Assembly (NCBI RefSeq): GCF_000429445.1
Contig: NZ_AUBW01000029.1
Coordinates: 1 to 55,494 of the forward strand
Direction: 5' to 3'
Length of the DNA stretch: 55,494 bases
Origin: Algoriphagus terrigena DSM 22685
GTDB lineage: Bacteria > Bacteroidota > Bacteroidia > Cytophagales > Cyclobacteriaceae
In this document: piece after piece, positions 26,204 to 35,355 of the stretch
Numbering within the stretch: the stretch's first letter is position 1
How the letters are laid out: each line of letters begins with the position of its first letter
Translations under genes and position numbers: made by a program
The notes under the pieces: model-generated
The model's database searches: none
What the model saw: the letters and a program-made list of their open reading frames with translations, nothing else
Told to the model about the DNA's origin: nothing

Positions 26204-26890
26204 ATGGATCTGCAAGAATTAGTCGACAACTATCTGGAGGGCAAGCTGAGTCCTGAGGATCGGAAACTTTTCGAAAGCCTGATTGCGGACAATCCAAAGT
26301 ATAAAGCAGAGCTCATCCAGCTGGAAAAAGGACGGGCAGCCGTTGAGCTGTTTGAGCAGAGCACCCGTCGCAGGCCCAGCAGTTTGAAGTCATGGCTTTT
26401 CTCGGCTGCAATTGCCTGCGTCCTTGTATTGTCAGGCTATCTGCTGTGGATCACCTTAGGCATGAGTCCCGGTGAAAAGCTTTACGCCAAATACTATGAA
26501 CCTTTGCCCAATCAAGTTCCCAAAAGCGCATACGGAGAACTAGCCGCGGACATCAAAACCCAGGCTTTTCAGGCCTATGATGCTGGGGATTTCGAAAAAG
26601 CAGCGGCGTTGTTCCGGCAAGTAGAATCCCAACCTGACTCTGAGTACATCCTGCTTTACTACGGAATCTGCCAACTGGAACTCGGCCGTCCCGAGAAAGC
26701 TATTCCTCTGCTGAACCTGGTAAACGGAGAAACCGCCATTGCACCCAAAGAAGTGGCGGCTTGGTATGAAGCCCTGGGATACTTCAAGATGAACATGTTG
26801 GACAAGGGAACGCAGTCTCTGCAGGTGACCGCCTCCAGCCCAAACCCCTACCAGGCCCAAGCCAAGACCATCATCGAAAGTCTGAAGTAA
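26204..26890 (+). CDS. Anti-sigma-like membrane protein with TPR domain
   Basis: 228 residues. The N-terminal 60 residues (LVDNYLEGKLSPEDRKLFESLIADNP) resemble the cytoplasmic domain of anti-sigma factors in Bacteroidota; one transmembrane helix follows at about 65-87. A periplasmic tail (about 115-228) has helical repeats such as AYDAGDFEKAAALFRQV and LYYGICQLELGRPEKAIPLL, characteristic of TPRs. No sigma-factor gene is adjacent, so the partner is unknown. The 200 bp before it contain no recognised feature. Confidence 0.65.
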   Translation: MDLQELVDNYLEGKLSPEDRKLFESLIADNPKYKAELIQLEKGRAAVELFEQSTRRRPSSLKSWLFSAAIACVLVLSGYLLWITLGMSPGEKLYAKYYEPLPNQVPKSAYGELAADIKTQAFQAYDAGDFEKAAALFRQVESQPDSEYILLYYGICQLELGRPEKAIPLLNLVNGETAIAPKEVAAWYEALGYFKMNMLDKGTQSLQVTASSPNPYQAQAKTIIESLK

Positions 26891-27611
26891 AGGTTGACCG
26901 CTTCACAGTTAAACTATCTCACCGCAGAGTCGCAGAGATTTTCCTAAAAGCTTTTCTGCATGTCTTTCTAAAAGGGCCGAAAAGAAAGAGGATTGGAGTT
27001 CAGGTTATGGTCAAATCTTGCTACTCCCCTTGCTCTATCCCCTCTGGGGTAAAAATCCTTCCTCCTTGCTGTTAAACTATCTCACCGCAGAGTCGCAGAG
27101 ATTTCCTTAACAGCTTGAGTAGAGACCAAGTCCCTCTTCTCCTTTTTCTCCGTGCCCTCAGTGGTTAAGCTCCTTTGCAGAGAATAATTCCCCACAGATA
27201 CACACAGAAAAGGACACAGATTTCCGCAGAATTCTTTGCGCCTTAGCGCCTTTGTAGCTAATTTCTTGCGAGCCTGCGAGCAAAACTTTCCGCCTTCCCG
27301 CCTTTGTGGCCAAAAACCCGGCGAGATATCCTCTGCGCCTCTGCGGTAATTATAAAAAGCTTTAGCTTTTATCACCGATCTCGAAAAATACTTATCGTGC
27401 CTCCCCATATCTAAGCTCCTCTATCACCGTAACTACTGAAGCTCTTTCACTCTTTTTCTTGGGTGGAAAACCAGCATCCAATAGGCAGACCCTTGAAATT
27501 TGATCATTGAATTTGATCATTGCCCATTTCCCCCTTTGGTTCCCAGCCCCTTATCAACTATTTTGCTTTGCAGTCGGACTTTTTGACCGCAAACCCAAAA
27601 AACCTCAACCT
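26891..27611. other. Gene-free stretch with interspersed repeats
   Basis: A 34-bp direct repeat occurs at 26908-26941 and 27071-27104 (GTTAAACTATCTCACCGCAG plus 14 more bases). The rest is rich in 'GCAGAG', 'CGCCTTTG' and 'CTCTGCGCCTCTGCGG' type wording, a kind of intergenic repeat seen in many Bacteroidota. Open frames here read as low-complexity repeats and are not credible genes. No tRNA was seen. Confidence 0.6.
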
Positions 27612-30600
27612 ATGAACAAGCCCCTACTTGCGCTGCTCTTTGTCTCAGCCCTGACTTTTTCCTGCGAAAAACCCAAACCCCAGCTCACCGCCGAAGAATA
27701 CGCCGCACTCACCGATGAGCAAAAACGCTCCGTGGAACATGCCCTCGACGGCATCGAGGTGACGGATGACCGCCTGGAGCTGACGCTCTTCGCCTCCGAA
27801 CCCATGATGACCAACCCGACCAATATGGACATCGACGACCGGGGCCGGGTTTGGATCACCGAAGCCTATAACTACCGCACCCAGCTCAATCCTGAAAACC
27901 CCACCAAGGCCGAAGGGGACCGGATCCTGATCCTCGAAGACACGGACGAAGACGGCAAAGCCGACAAATCCACGGTCTTCTACCAGGGCACAGACATCAA
28001 TGCCGCTTTGGGCATCGCCGTATTTGGCAACAAGATCTTTGTCTCCGTCAGCCCGAATGTCTTTGTCTTCACGGACGAAAACGGGGATGACGTACCGGAC
28101 AGCAAGGAAGTCCTCTTCACCGGAGTCGGTGGCGAGCAGCATGACCATGGGATGCATGCCTTTACTTTTGGAGCAGACGGCAAGCTTTACTTCAACTATG
28201 GCAATGAGGGAAAAGGCCTTCACAAGGGTGACGGTTCGCCGATCCTCGATCCGATGGGTAGACCCGTCAATTCTGAAACAGCACCCTATCAGGAAGGCAT
28301 GGTCTTCCGTTGTGATCCGGACGGCAGCAATGTCGAGATCCTCGGCTGGAACTTCCGCAACAACTACGAAGTGGCCGTGGACAGCTACGGCCGCATGTGG
28401 CAAAGTGACAACGACGACGACGGCAACCGCTCCACGCGGATCAACTTTGTGATGGACTATGGCAACTACGGCTTCAAGGACGAGATGACCAAGACCGACT
28501 GGAGAACCCGCCGCATCAACATGGAGGACTCCGTCTGGCAGCAGCACTGGCACCTCAACGATCCCGGCGTGGTGCCCAATCTGGTGCAAACCTATGCGGG
28601 TTCGCCAACCGGAATCCTCGTCTATGAGGGCAAACTCCTCCCCGCTGAATACCAAAACCAAGTAATCCACGCTGATGCCGGACCCAATGTGATCCGTATG
28701 TATCCGGTGGAGACTTCCGGTGCGGGCTTTACCGGGGAAGCAAAAGCGATCCTTGATGGCAATACCCGTGACAACTGGTTCCGTCCTTCCGATGTGACGG
28801 TCGCTCCTGACGGTTCGGTCTTCGTCTCCGACTGGTACGATCCCGGAGTAGGCGGACATGCGGTTGGCGATCTGGACAAAGGGCGCGTCTACCGACTGGC
28901 TCCGAAGGGCTCAGATTACAAAGTTTCCACACCGAACTATTCCTCCGTCGAATCCCTGATCGAGCTGGTACAGAATCCCAACCGCGCCATCCACTTCAAG
29001 GCTTTTATGGCATTGAAGGAAAAAGGAGCCGAGGCCAAAGAAGCCTTGGAAGAACTCTATGAGTCCGAAGATTCCCGAATGAAAGCCCGTGCGTTTTGGC
29101 TCTTGACCAGACTGCCAAATGGCAACGAATACATCCAAAAAGCGGCAACTGACTCAGATGAAAATATCCGGGTAGCCGCTGTCCGTGCTTCCCGAATCAA
29201 CGGAATGAACGACGCCAATTTCCTGCTCACCATGGCTGGCGATGCGTCTGCACAGGTGAGACGGGAAGTGGCCGTGGCGATCCGTTATCAGGATCAGCCC
29301 ACCGTATGGCAAAAGCTGGCCGAGTCCTACAAATCCGGCGACCGCTGGTACTTGGAGGCTTTGGGCATCGCGGCGGAATACCGATGGGATAGCTACCTGG
29401 CTGCCTATCTGGAAAAAGCCGGGGCCAACTGGACGGCATCGGCTGAAGCCAAAGACATTGTCTGGAGATCCAGAGCTACAAATACCCCGGAACTTTTGGA
29501 GCAACTGATCCTGGCGGAAGACAGCCCCGCTGATCAGCGCTACTATCGCGCACTGGACTTCCAAAACGCGGACCTGAAAAACCAAACCCTCAAAAACCTG
29601 CTTGCAAAAGGCCAAAACGAAGACCAGGTGATTATCCTTCGTCAGGCCAGTTACGATACCCAGAAGCCCGATACCCAACTCCTGAACTTGGCCAAAGCCA
29701 AGGCCGGAGAGATTGCCGATGACCGTGACTTCCTCGACATCGTACGCAAGTACCAACTCAAGGACCAAAAGGACCGCCTGCTAAGCATCGTCTATCAGGC
29801 AGAGGATGGCCGAATGGCAAGTTCCGCTGCAGGAATCTTCACCAGCCTCTATGGACTGGGAGAAGTGGAAAAGGCCATGAAAGATCCGGATCAAGCCAAA
29901 GCCATCGCGGCCATCCGCAAGTTTGGCGTGGTGGACAACAAGGAGATGGCGACGCTCCTGAGCAAGTTCTGGAACAATCCGAATGCCCCCGCCGAAGTCC
30001 GCACTGCAGCTATGGAAGAGATGAAAGGCTACCAGTCTGAAGCCACCCTGTGGGAATATGCCGAGAAGGACCAGATCCCTGCCGAACTTCTTCCTATCGC
30101 ACAGAAGATCCTCATGTCTACCTGGAACTCCAACCTGCGCCAGCTTGCCACCGAGAAGTACGGCAGCAGCCTGAATACCAACTACGACATCCCCAAGATG
30201 CTGGCCGCCGCTGGTAATATCGAAAAAGGAAAGACCATTGCCGCTACTTACTGTGTGGCCTGCCATAAGATCGGAAACGAAGGCATTGACTTCGGTCCGG
30301 GTCTGAGCGAGATCGGCGACAAACTCAGCAAAGAAGCCCTGATCAACTCGATCATCAATCCATCCGAGGGCATGGGCTTCGGCTACGAAACCCAACTCGT
30401 CAAGTTCAAAGACGGCAAGGAAATCCGCTGCATCGTCAACTCCAAGACCGAAATCGACCTGATCGTGAAGCTCGTCGGTACGAGCGAACAAACCATCTAC
30501 AAGCTAGCCGACATCGCCTCCATCACCCAACTCGACGAATCCCTGATGCCCAAGTTCCCTTTGACCGAAGAAGAATTGGTGGATCTGGTGAGTTATTTGG

Positions 30601-30617
30601 CGGGGCTGAGGAAGTGA
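27612..30617 (+). CDS. PVC-type secreted dehydrogenase with HEAT repeats and haem c
   Basis: A 1001-residue SPII lipoprotein (lipobox TFSC, Cys17). The first about 420 residues match the membrane-bound dehydrogenase/beta-propeller domain common in Planctomycetes and Bacteroidota (NPTNMDIDDRGRVWITEAYNYR, GMHAFTFGADGKLYFNYGNEG, NNYEVAVDSYGRMWQSDNDDDG). HEAT-like helical repeats fill about 440-860. A C-terminal cytochrome c domain has CVACH at 881-885. Such proteins are thought to oxidise sugars or other polyols outside the cell and pass electrons to the haem; the substrate is unknown. ATG at 27612 is set by the signal peptide. Confidence 0.85.
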   Translation: MNKPLLALLFVSALTFSCEKPKPQLTAEEYAALTDEQKRSVEHALDGIEVTDDRLELTLFASEPMMTNPTNMDIDDRGRVWITEAYNYRTQLNPENPTKAEGDRILILEDTDEDGKADKSTVFYQGTDINAALGIAVFGNKIFVSVSPNVFVFTDENGDDVPDSKEVLFTGVGGEQHDHGMHAFTFGADGKLYFNYGNEGKGLHKGDGSPILDPMGRPVNSETAPYQEGMVFRCDPDGSNVEILGWNFRNNYEVAVDSYGRMWQSDNDDDGNRSTRINFVMDYGNYGFKDEMTKTDWRTRRINMEDSVWQQHWHLNDPGVVPNLVQTYAGSPTGILVYEGKLLPAEYQNQVIHADAGPNVIRMYPVETSGAGFTGEAKAILDGNTRDNWFRPSDVTVAPDGSVFVSDWYDPGVGGHAVGDLDKGRVYRLAPKGSDYKVSTPNYSSVESLIELVQNPNRAIHFKAFMALKEKGAEAKEALEELYESEDSRMKARAFWLLTRLPNGNEYIQKAATDSDENIRVAAVRASRINGMNDANFLLTMAGDASAQVRREVAVAIRYQDQPTVWQKLAESYKSGDRWYLEALGIAAEYRWDSYLAAYLEKAGANWTASAEAKDIVWRSRATNTPELLEQLILAEDSPADQRYYRALDFQNADLKNQTLKNLLAKGQNEDQVIILRQASYDTQKPDTQLLNLAKAKAGEIADDRDFLDIVRKYQLKDQKDRLLSIVYQAEDGRMASSAAGIFTSLYGLGEVEKAMKDPDQAKAIAAIRKFGVVDNKEMATLLSKFWNNPNAPAEVRTAAMEEMKGYQSEATLWEYAEKDQIPAELLPIAQKILMSTWNSNLRQLATEKYGSSLNTNYDIPKMLAAAGNIEKGKTIAATYCVACHKIGNEGIDFGPGLSEIGDKLSKEALINSIINPSEGMGFGYETQLVKFKDGKEIRCIVNSKTEIDLIVKLVGTSEQTIYKLADIASITQLDESLMPKFPLTEEELVDLVSYLAGLRK

Positions 30618-30721
30618 GGGACAATTAAAAAATAAACGCTTCGGTTCCGGAAAGGATTCTAAAACAAAATCTTACCGCAAGTTTGCGATCATACACCATT
30701 GGCAGTTTCCAAATAAATAGA

Positions 30722-31462
30722 ATGAGCAAAGAGACAATAACATTGGCTAAGGCCGCAGCACTAAAAAAAAGCTTCGATCAAATTAAATACGGACGAGGAA
30801 GATGCCTTGGGCAGACGGTAGAACCCTTATTTCCAAGGTATACAAAGATTATCGAATCTTTAAAAGAATTAAACCCAGAATTGTATGAGGACCTTCCTGA
30901 GATAGAGATTCCGATGGCGGCAGGACAAAGCACTGATGGTCTAGTTTATGAACAACATGAAATAGAACCACTTGTCCAGAACCTTGACTATATCCTTGAA
31001 TTGAGTGCAAATGCAAGAATTGGTATGAATTTGGAGAAAAAGGACAAAAGCAACAGAGTATTTATTAGTCATGGACGAAGTAACGAATGGTTCACAGTCC
31101 AGACATACCTAGAGAAAGATCTAAATATTGCAACATTGGAACTAGCTCAAGAACCAAATATTGGAAGAACCGTACTTCAAAAACTAAGCGAAGAATCAGA
31201 CAAATGCTCCATAGCTGTAATCGTCATGACAGGTGACGATATAACTGAAGACGGAGAAATAAGAGCCCGTGAAAACGTCATGCATGAAATCGGATATTTC
31301 CAAGGTAAGTATGGTCTAGGAAGAGTTGTCCTACTACATGAACAAGGAGTCAATATTCCGAGTAATATCCAAGGATTGGTATATATTGGGTTTCCTCAGG
31401 AAACGATCGATGCAGCTCTAGGAGCATTAACAAGAGAAATGAAAGTTCTAATTTACAGCTAA
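30722..31462 (+). CDS. TIR-like (PF10137-type) nucleotide-binding protein, possible defence effector
   Basis: 246 residues. The C-terminal half (about 111-225) fits the TIR-like domain of 'predicted nucleotide-binding proteins': NRVFISHGRSNEWF, EPNIGRTVLQKLSEESD, AVIVMTGDD and ARENVMHEIGYFQGKYGLGRV. Glu189 sits where the catalytic glutamate of NAD-cleaving TIR domains is expected. The N-terminal 110 residues are unlike any domain I recognise. TIR-like domains of this kind act as NADase effectors in some anti-phage systems, which makes defence a reasonable inference. ATG at 30722 is preferred over an earlier alternative start. Base composition is clearly AT-richer than the upstream genes. Confidence 0.75.
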   Translation: MSKETITLAKAAALKKSFDQIKYGRGRCLGQTVEPLFPRYTKIIESLKELNPELYEDLPEIEIPMAAGQSTDGLVYEQHEIEPLVQNLDYILELSANARIGMNLEKKDKSNRVFISHGRSNEWFTVQTYLEKDLNIATLELAQEPNIGRTVLQKLSEESDKCSIAVIVMTGDDITEDGEIRARENVMHEIGYFQGKYGLGRVVLLHEQGVNIPSNIQGLVYIGFPQETIDAALGALTREMKVLIYS

Positions 31463-31595
31463 ATTAATAGTCAAAATCTAACGGGAAATGATCAAAAATT
31501 ACAAAAAAGGTTAACCATCTGCCTAGCAAGATCTGTACATATGACGGAAAAAACGATGTTTATCAAGCGGAAATCTATTGCTGATATTGAATCGA

Positions 31596-32312
31596 ATGAA
31601 AATTATAGAAGGTAATTGTTCATTATGCGGCGAATTCAAAAAATTATCATTTGAACATGTACCCCCTGCGGCTGCATTTAATAATTCGCCAATATTCATT
31701 CAAGGTTACGAACACCTGACTGATGAAAACAGTTACTTGTATGGTAAAAAAAAGAAAAGTAATAAAGGATTCGGGGGTTATACTTTATGCGAGTCTTGCA
31801 ATAACAATACCGGAGATTGGTATGCGAGAGATTTTGTAGAATTTGCCATTCAAGGAATGGAAATAATTAAAAAAAAAGAACTTCAGTACGATATAAAAGG
31901 GACCTATACAATAAAGCCACTTAATGTAATTAAGCAAATATTGACAATGTTTATGTCTGCCGACAAATCGGGACATCTCCAATCACAAAAGGATCTGGTT
32001 GAATTCATTTTAAATAAGGAATCTATTGGAATGCCCGAAAGATATAAGGTTTATCTTTACTCGACTTTATCTCCTTTCAAGAGAATGATGGGGTATTCGA
32101 TTGTTTATGATCCTAAGCTTGGAATTCAAAAATGGTCTGAAATCAATTTTCAACCATTCGGATACTTTCTAACCGAAGAGTCAAAGCCAGCCCATGAGCA
32201 TATGTGCGATATAAGCACTTTCGATAGCATAAATTATGATAAAAAATTATCAGTCGAAATATCAACGGCATATCTTTCCGTTAATTCACCAGAGATTGGA
32301 TTTTACGGATAA
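31596..32312 (+). CDS. HNH/zinc-ribbon nuclease-like protein
   Basis: 238 residues. The N-terminus has a paired-cysteine and histidine pattern typical of HNH-type folds: CSLC (8-11), EHVPP (His21) and LCESCNN (65-70) followed by NTGDW. The rest (about 80-238) has no recognised motif. HNH proteins of this shape are often found in strain-variable regions, but nuclease activity is not proven by the motif alone. It lies 134 bp after the TIR-like gene on the same strand and shares its AT-rich composition. Confidence 0.6.
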   Translation: MKIIEGNCSLCGEFKKLSFEHVPPAAAFNNSPIFIQGYEHLTDENSYLYGKKKKSNKGFGGYTLCESCNNNTGDWYARDFVEFAIQGMEIIKKKELQYDIKGTYTIKPLNVIKQILTMFMSADKSGHLQSQKDLVEFILNKESIGMPERYKVYLYSTLSPFKRMMGYSIVYDPKLGIQKWSEINFQPFGYFLTEESKPAHEHMCDISTFDSINYDKKLSVEISTAYLSVNSPEIGFYG

Positions 32313-32411
32313 AAGTCTCAATCTGAACGTAGTTTAATGTTTTTCACCACAGGCACTATCCTAGCATTTTATTGCTAAGGGAACATAGTACTTTCACCTA
32401 AACAAACGCTT

Positions 32412-32444
32412 GAAGTTATTCCGAGGTAGAAAATTATATTTTTG
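32412..32444 (+). promoter_or_regulatory. Possible Bacteroidota promoter of the small membrane-protein gene
   Basis: TATTTTTG at 32437-32444 matches the -7 consensus TAnnTTTG. A TTG lies 24 nt upstream, slightly further than usual for the -33 box. The start codon follows 40 nt downstream. Confidence 0.35.
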
Positions 32445-32483
32445 CAATAACTATTTTAGTTTAACAATTTAATATTAATTCCA

Positions 32484-32810
32484 ATGAACAAGCTAAAGGA
32501 TATTATCAAAAATATTACCCCGAAAAAGCTAGTCGGGATTCAAATTATTTATCTAAGTATTGTAGGTGGACTTCTATTTACAATCGGAAACCAAAAGCCT
32601 GGTGTTCTTTATAAAGGCAAAATCATAAGCCTTAATGAGGCTAAAACTTTAGACCTGGATCTTGGCCAAGGTCGGAAATTTGGCGAAAAACATGCTCCGA
32701 ATAATAAAGGAGAAAAAGTTTTTAACAAACCACTAGTTAAGAACATGCTAATTTATTTACTCTTGATTGATGGGATATTTGTAGGATATTGGTTTATAAA
32801 AAGAGGTTAA
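32484..32810 (+). CDS. Small two-helix membrane protein of unknown function
   Basis: 108 residues with hydrophobic segments at about 17-34 and 86-104, separated by a polar loop of about 50 residues containing YKGKIISLNEAKTLDLDLGQ. It has no recognised family. The AT-rich composition fits that of the neighbouring TIR-like and HNH-like genes. Start ATG at 32484 is preceded by an A/T-rich region and a possible promoter. Confidence 0.55.
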   Translation: MNKLKDIIKNITPKKLVGIQIIYLSIVGGLLFTIGNQKPGVLYKGKIISLNEAKTLDLDLGQGRKFGEKHAPNNKGEKVFNKPLVKNMLIYLLLIDGIFVGYWFIKRG

Positions 32811-32828
32811 TGACACAGGTTAATTCCC

Positions 32829-32932
32829 TGCTGAGCGTAGTCTACTGGCGTCTCGAATGGCGTCAAATTTACGTTGGACTGAGCGTAGCTTGTAACCACG
32901 TTCAACTATCAAAACGAATTTGCAATTCGCTT
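32829..32932. repeat. Interspersed degenerate repeat, family B
   Basis: Contains CTGAGCGTAG, ACGTTGGACTGAGCGTAGCT and AAACGAATTTGCAATTCGC. The same wording returns at 46681-46740 and 47538-47660, and in part at 38229-38300 and 42040-42064. The end forms a small hairpin (CGAATTtgcAATTCG). Confidence 0.65.
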
Positions 32933-33090
32933 AATGAGCAACCAGAATTTGTTAAGCCAATTAAAAATTGGTTAAAAATATCAGAGGGAAGTTACACCTA
33001 CACGCAGCGTCCCGACGAACTGCAGCGTAACCGGTAGTGTCGAATAACCAAATAGGCGTTTGCCTTGGAATTTAACTTGAAAAGGAGGCT

Positions 33091-34119
33091 TTATTCAAAA
33101 AAGTAGTTTTCAGACTTGCCTTGCTCAACATGCCAGTTCTCCCAAAACTCTCTTTCATGCTTAAATTGTTCGGGATCAATCGATCGGGCTTTCAACTGTT
33201 CTATTTCGCTCACCCTTTCTTTTGAAAAAACATTTCTAAATGAATGCTCCACAATCAGTTTATTGAAAGAATTAGTCTGAGCAGGTGACAACCTAGTCCC
33301 CCTTTGGGGAGGTTTTGCTCCAATCTTAGTATAAAGTAAATGCTCCGGACTCAGTGGAAAAATAATCTCAGTACCCTTTGAATTCCAACCACCCTTAAAG
33401 TCATAGCTACCTTTATGGTAATTTAGACGCATGACCGGCTTATCTGATGTAAACCAACTTTGTCCAAATGCAGAATGCAAGATAGTCCACCTATGTTTAT
33501 GCAAAATGGAGGATGTGTTTCTCATTTGATGCTGGATAACGCTCAACCAAGATGCACGCCCAGTATCAGTTTCAATTTTTAAAGAAACTGTTTCTTCTCC
33601 TCCAGTTATCTCAGGAGTAACCTTGAAAGGGAAATTATGTTTATTATCGTCTGGTATTGATTCAATTGCTCTGTTCTTAAAACCCTCCAAATCCTTAGGG
33701 AAATTATCAATTACATTTTGCATAACATCCATAGATGATTTGGAAGCTCGCTCTAGATATTCTAAAAGTCTTGCTGGTGTTCTCAGATCATGCAATGCCA
33801 GGAATTTAACCAAAGTCCTCCAGTCATCAGGTTTAAGTACATCATTTTTTAGCACCTTTCTGAGGACCGAAGAAACAGGCGATTCAAATTCTGAACCAAA
33901 CCAATTCTCCATTTCATCTGAAACTGATCCCCTTTCAATCCTAGAATACAAATGAGTAAAAAAAGCTGTTCCCTCAATATGTGTTTCATTCCAAGGGGGA
34001 ACGTTTTCATGAGAAACAAGTGTCCTATAGCACCAAACTTTTCCCATAGATGATTCCCACTGCTTAAGATAAGATTGGGATAAATAATGATTGTCTTTAG
34101 TTATTTGTTTTCCTTTCAT
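33091..34119 (-). CDS. DUF4238-type protein
   Basis: 342 residues. The pattern fits DUF4238: an N-terminal DNHYLSQSYLKQW block, FLALHDLRTPARLLEYL in the middle, and the C-terminal trio WTILHSAF, SWFTSDKPV and FPLSPEHLLY. Function of the family is unknown; members are common in variable genome regions, sometimes near defence genes. It is transcribed towards the AT-rich TIR/HNH patch. The terminator of the HTH gene lies just upstream of its start. Confidence 0.75.
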   Translation of the reverse strand: MKGKQITKDNHYLSQSYLKQWESSMGKVWCYRTLVSHENVPPWNETHIEGTAFFTHLYSRIERGSVSDEMENWFGSEFESPVSSVLRKVLKNDVLKPDDWRTLVKFLALHDLRTPARLLEYLERASKSSMDVMQNVIDNFPKDLEGFKNRAIESIPDDNKHNFPFKVTPEITGGEETVSLKIETDTGRASWLSVIQHQMRNTSSILHKHRWTILHSAFGQSWFTSDKPVMRLNYHKGSYDFKGGWNSKGTEIIFPLSPEHLLYTKIGAKPPQRGTRLSPAQTNSFNKLIVEHSFRNVFSKERVSEIEQLKARSIDPEQFKHEREFWENWHVEQGKSENYFFE

Positions 34120-34145
34120 AAAGACTCTAAAAAGGTGATTTTATC

Positions 34146-34180
34146 AAAAAAGCCCTCCTGATTATCAGAAAGGCTTTTTT
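34146..34180 (-). terminator. Intrinsic terminator of the HTH regulator
   Basis: AAAAAAGCC (34146-34154) pairs with GGCTTTTTT (34172-34180); on the minus strand a T run ends the hairpin, 16 bp after the regulator's stop codon. Confidence 0.75.
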
Positions 34181-34195
34181 TATCAATGTTGATAT

Positions 34196-34597
34196 TTATT
34201 TCTCAAGCATCCTCTTCAGCAACTCTACCTTCTCTTTCTCAGATTCCAGGAGTCGCTCATATAGCTTTTTGTTCTCATCCATTGTTTCAAGGAGTTTATC
34301 CAATGGATTAAATGTACAGTGGTAATTCAGACCTATTCCGGAGCTGTTGTTAAAGGAATTGTTCACAATCTGCAAAGCCATTTCCTCATTAAAACTCTTA
34401 ATCGCCTCCGCCGGAACTTTCAAGATCTCGGCGACTTGACGCAAGAGCTCCTCCTCCACTTCTTCCTTCTGCTCCAGAAGGCTGATCTTCTTCTGGGACC
34501 AATCCTCACCGAGTTCGTGGGCCAGGGCTTCCTGCTTGATGCCCATCATCTCTCTGAATCTTTTGATATTCCGGCCGTGGTGGATCTTTTCGTTCAT
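34196..34597 (-). CDS. XRE-family helix-turn-helix regulator with coiled-coil tail
   Basis: 133 residues. The Cro/C1-type HTH occupies residues 8-65 (GRNIKRFREMMGIKQEALAHEL, KISLLEQ). The second half ends in a coiled coil rich in E, K and L (MDENKKLYERLLESEKEKVELLKRM), which probably dimerises. Similar short XRE proteins are common in Bacteroidota. No partner gene is in the same operon; the next downstream gene (DUF4238) is behind a terminator. Confidence 0.85.
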   Translation of the reverse strand: MNEKIHHGRNIKRFREMMGIKQEALAHELGEDWSQKKISLLEQKEEVEEELLRQVAEILKVPAEAIKSFNEEMALQIVNNSFNNSSGIGLNYHCTFNPLDKLLETMDENKKLYERLLESEKEKVELLKRMLEK

Positions 34598-34764
34598 AGT
34601 CTGAAGTATTAGAAAGGGAAATTAGGGAAATCTCCCCATAGTCTCTGGACTAATTTATTCCTTAGGACTGATTTCAGCAAGGGAATCGGGGTTTTGCTTG
34701 ATTTATCCGGACAAAAAGTGTCGGGTATTAAATTTCTCCCCGCCTCGGTTTAATGGATAGAAAT

Positions 34765-34984
34765 AGTTCAACCCCTCTGGGGTTGTCATTTCTCTCTTGT
34801 TCCTCAATCCCTAGGTTGCACCTAGGGCTATTGAGAAGTTCGATCCATTTAGGATCGTATCAATCATCGGAATTCAAAATAATGACCCCGAGAGGGGTCA
34901 AACCTTTCAATAGCCGCGGGTGAAACCCGTGGAAATTGATCGAGGAACAAACATCCACGACCCCGAAGGGTGTCGAACTATCTT
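34765..34984. repeat. Hairpin-chain repeat, family A, copy 1
   Basis: A row of short hairpins: CAACCCCtctGGGGTTG, CCCTAGGttgcaCCTAGGG, CGATCCatttaGGATCG, GACCCCgagaGGGGTC, GCGGGTgaaACCCG and CGACCCCgaaggGTGTCG. Copies at 36190-36466 and, shortened, 40640-40785 keep the same order. No open frame is shared between copies. Confidence 0.8.
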
Positions 34985-35058
34985 AAACCAAAAATACTCC
35001 CTCCTTGGTAACCCCCGCTCTTTTCCAACCCGATTCGTTTGCGTGATGGGCATTTTAG

Positions 35059-35200
35059 ATATCGGCCATGCCTGCCTACCGTCAGGCAGGCCTACGGCAT
35101 TTTTTCCGGATAATATCCCGCCCTACAAGCTTGCTGCTCGCTGGATTTGTCCACCGGACAAATCCTTAACGCTCGCCCCTCCCGTAGGAACGGCCGATAT
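35059..35200. repeat. Large nested palindromic element (REP-like)
   Basis: Outer arms ATATCGGCC (35059-35067) and GGCCGATAT (35192-35200) enclose two inner hairpins: GCCTGCC/GGCAGGC around 35070 and GGATTTGTCC-ACC-GGACAAATCC at 35143-35165. Shorter versions of the ATGCCTGCC...GGCAGGCC...CGGCAT part lie at 37903-37928 and 49942-49976. The stretch 35281-35345 has further repeat remnants (GATTGCTTCG... CTCGCAATGACA). Confidence 0.7.
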
Positions 35201-35355
35201 AATCTCAACAGCAAAAAAAGATATCCTCGCGAAGTATAGCCTCGAGTCCCGCTTTTCGGGTAAGCTATCCCATTCCTAGTAAAAGATTGCTTCGGGATCG
35301 GAAGGCTCAAAAACAACTTGCCATTCAAAAACGATCCCTCGCAATGACACTGCTT

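Noticed and set aside
27082..27408. Minus-strand ORF of 108 codons
   Set aside because: Translation consists of intergenic repeat wording (TTEGTEKKEK-type) known as spurious; no start region or family.
27645..28859. Long 404-codon ORF opposite the haem dehydrogenase gene
   Set aside because: It is the antisense shadow of a GC-rich gene with strong homology on the other strand; no motif.
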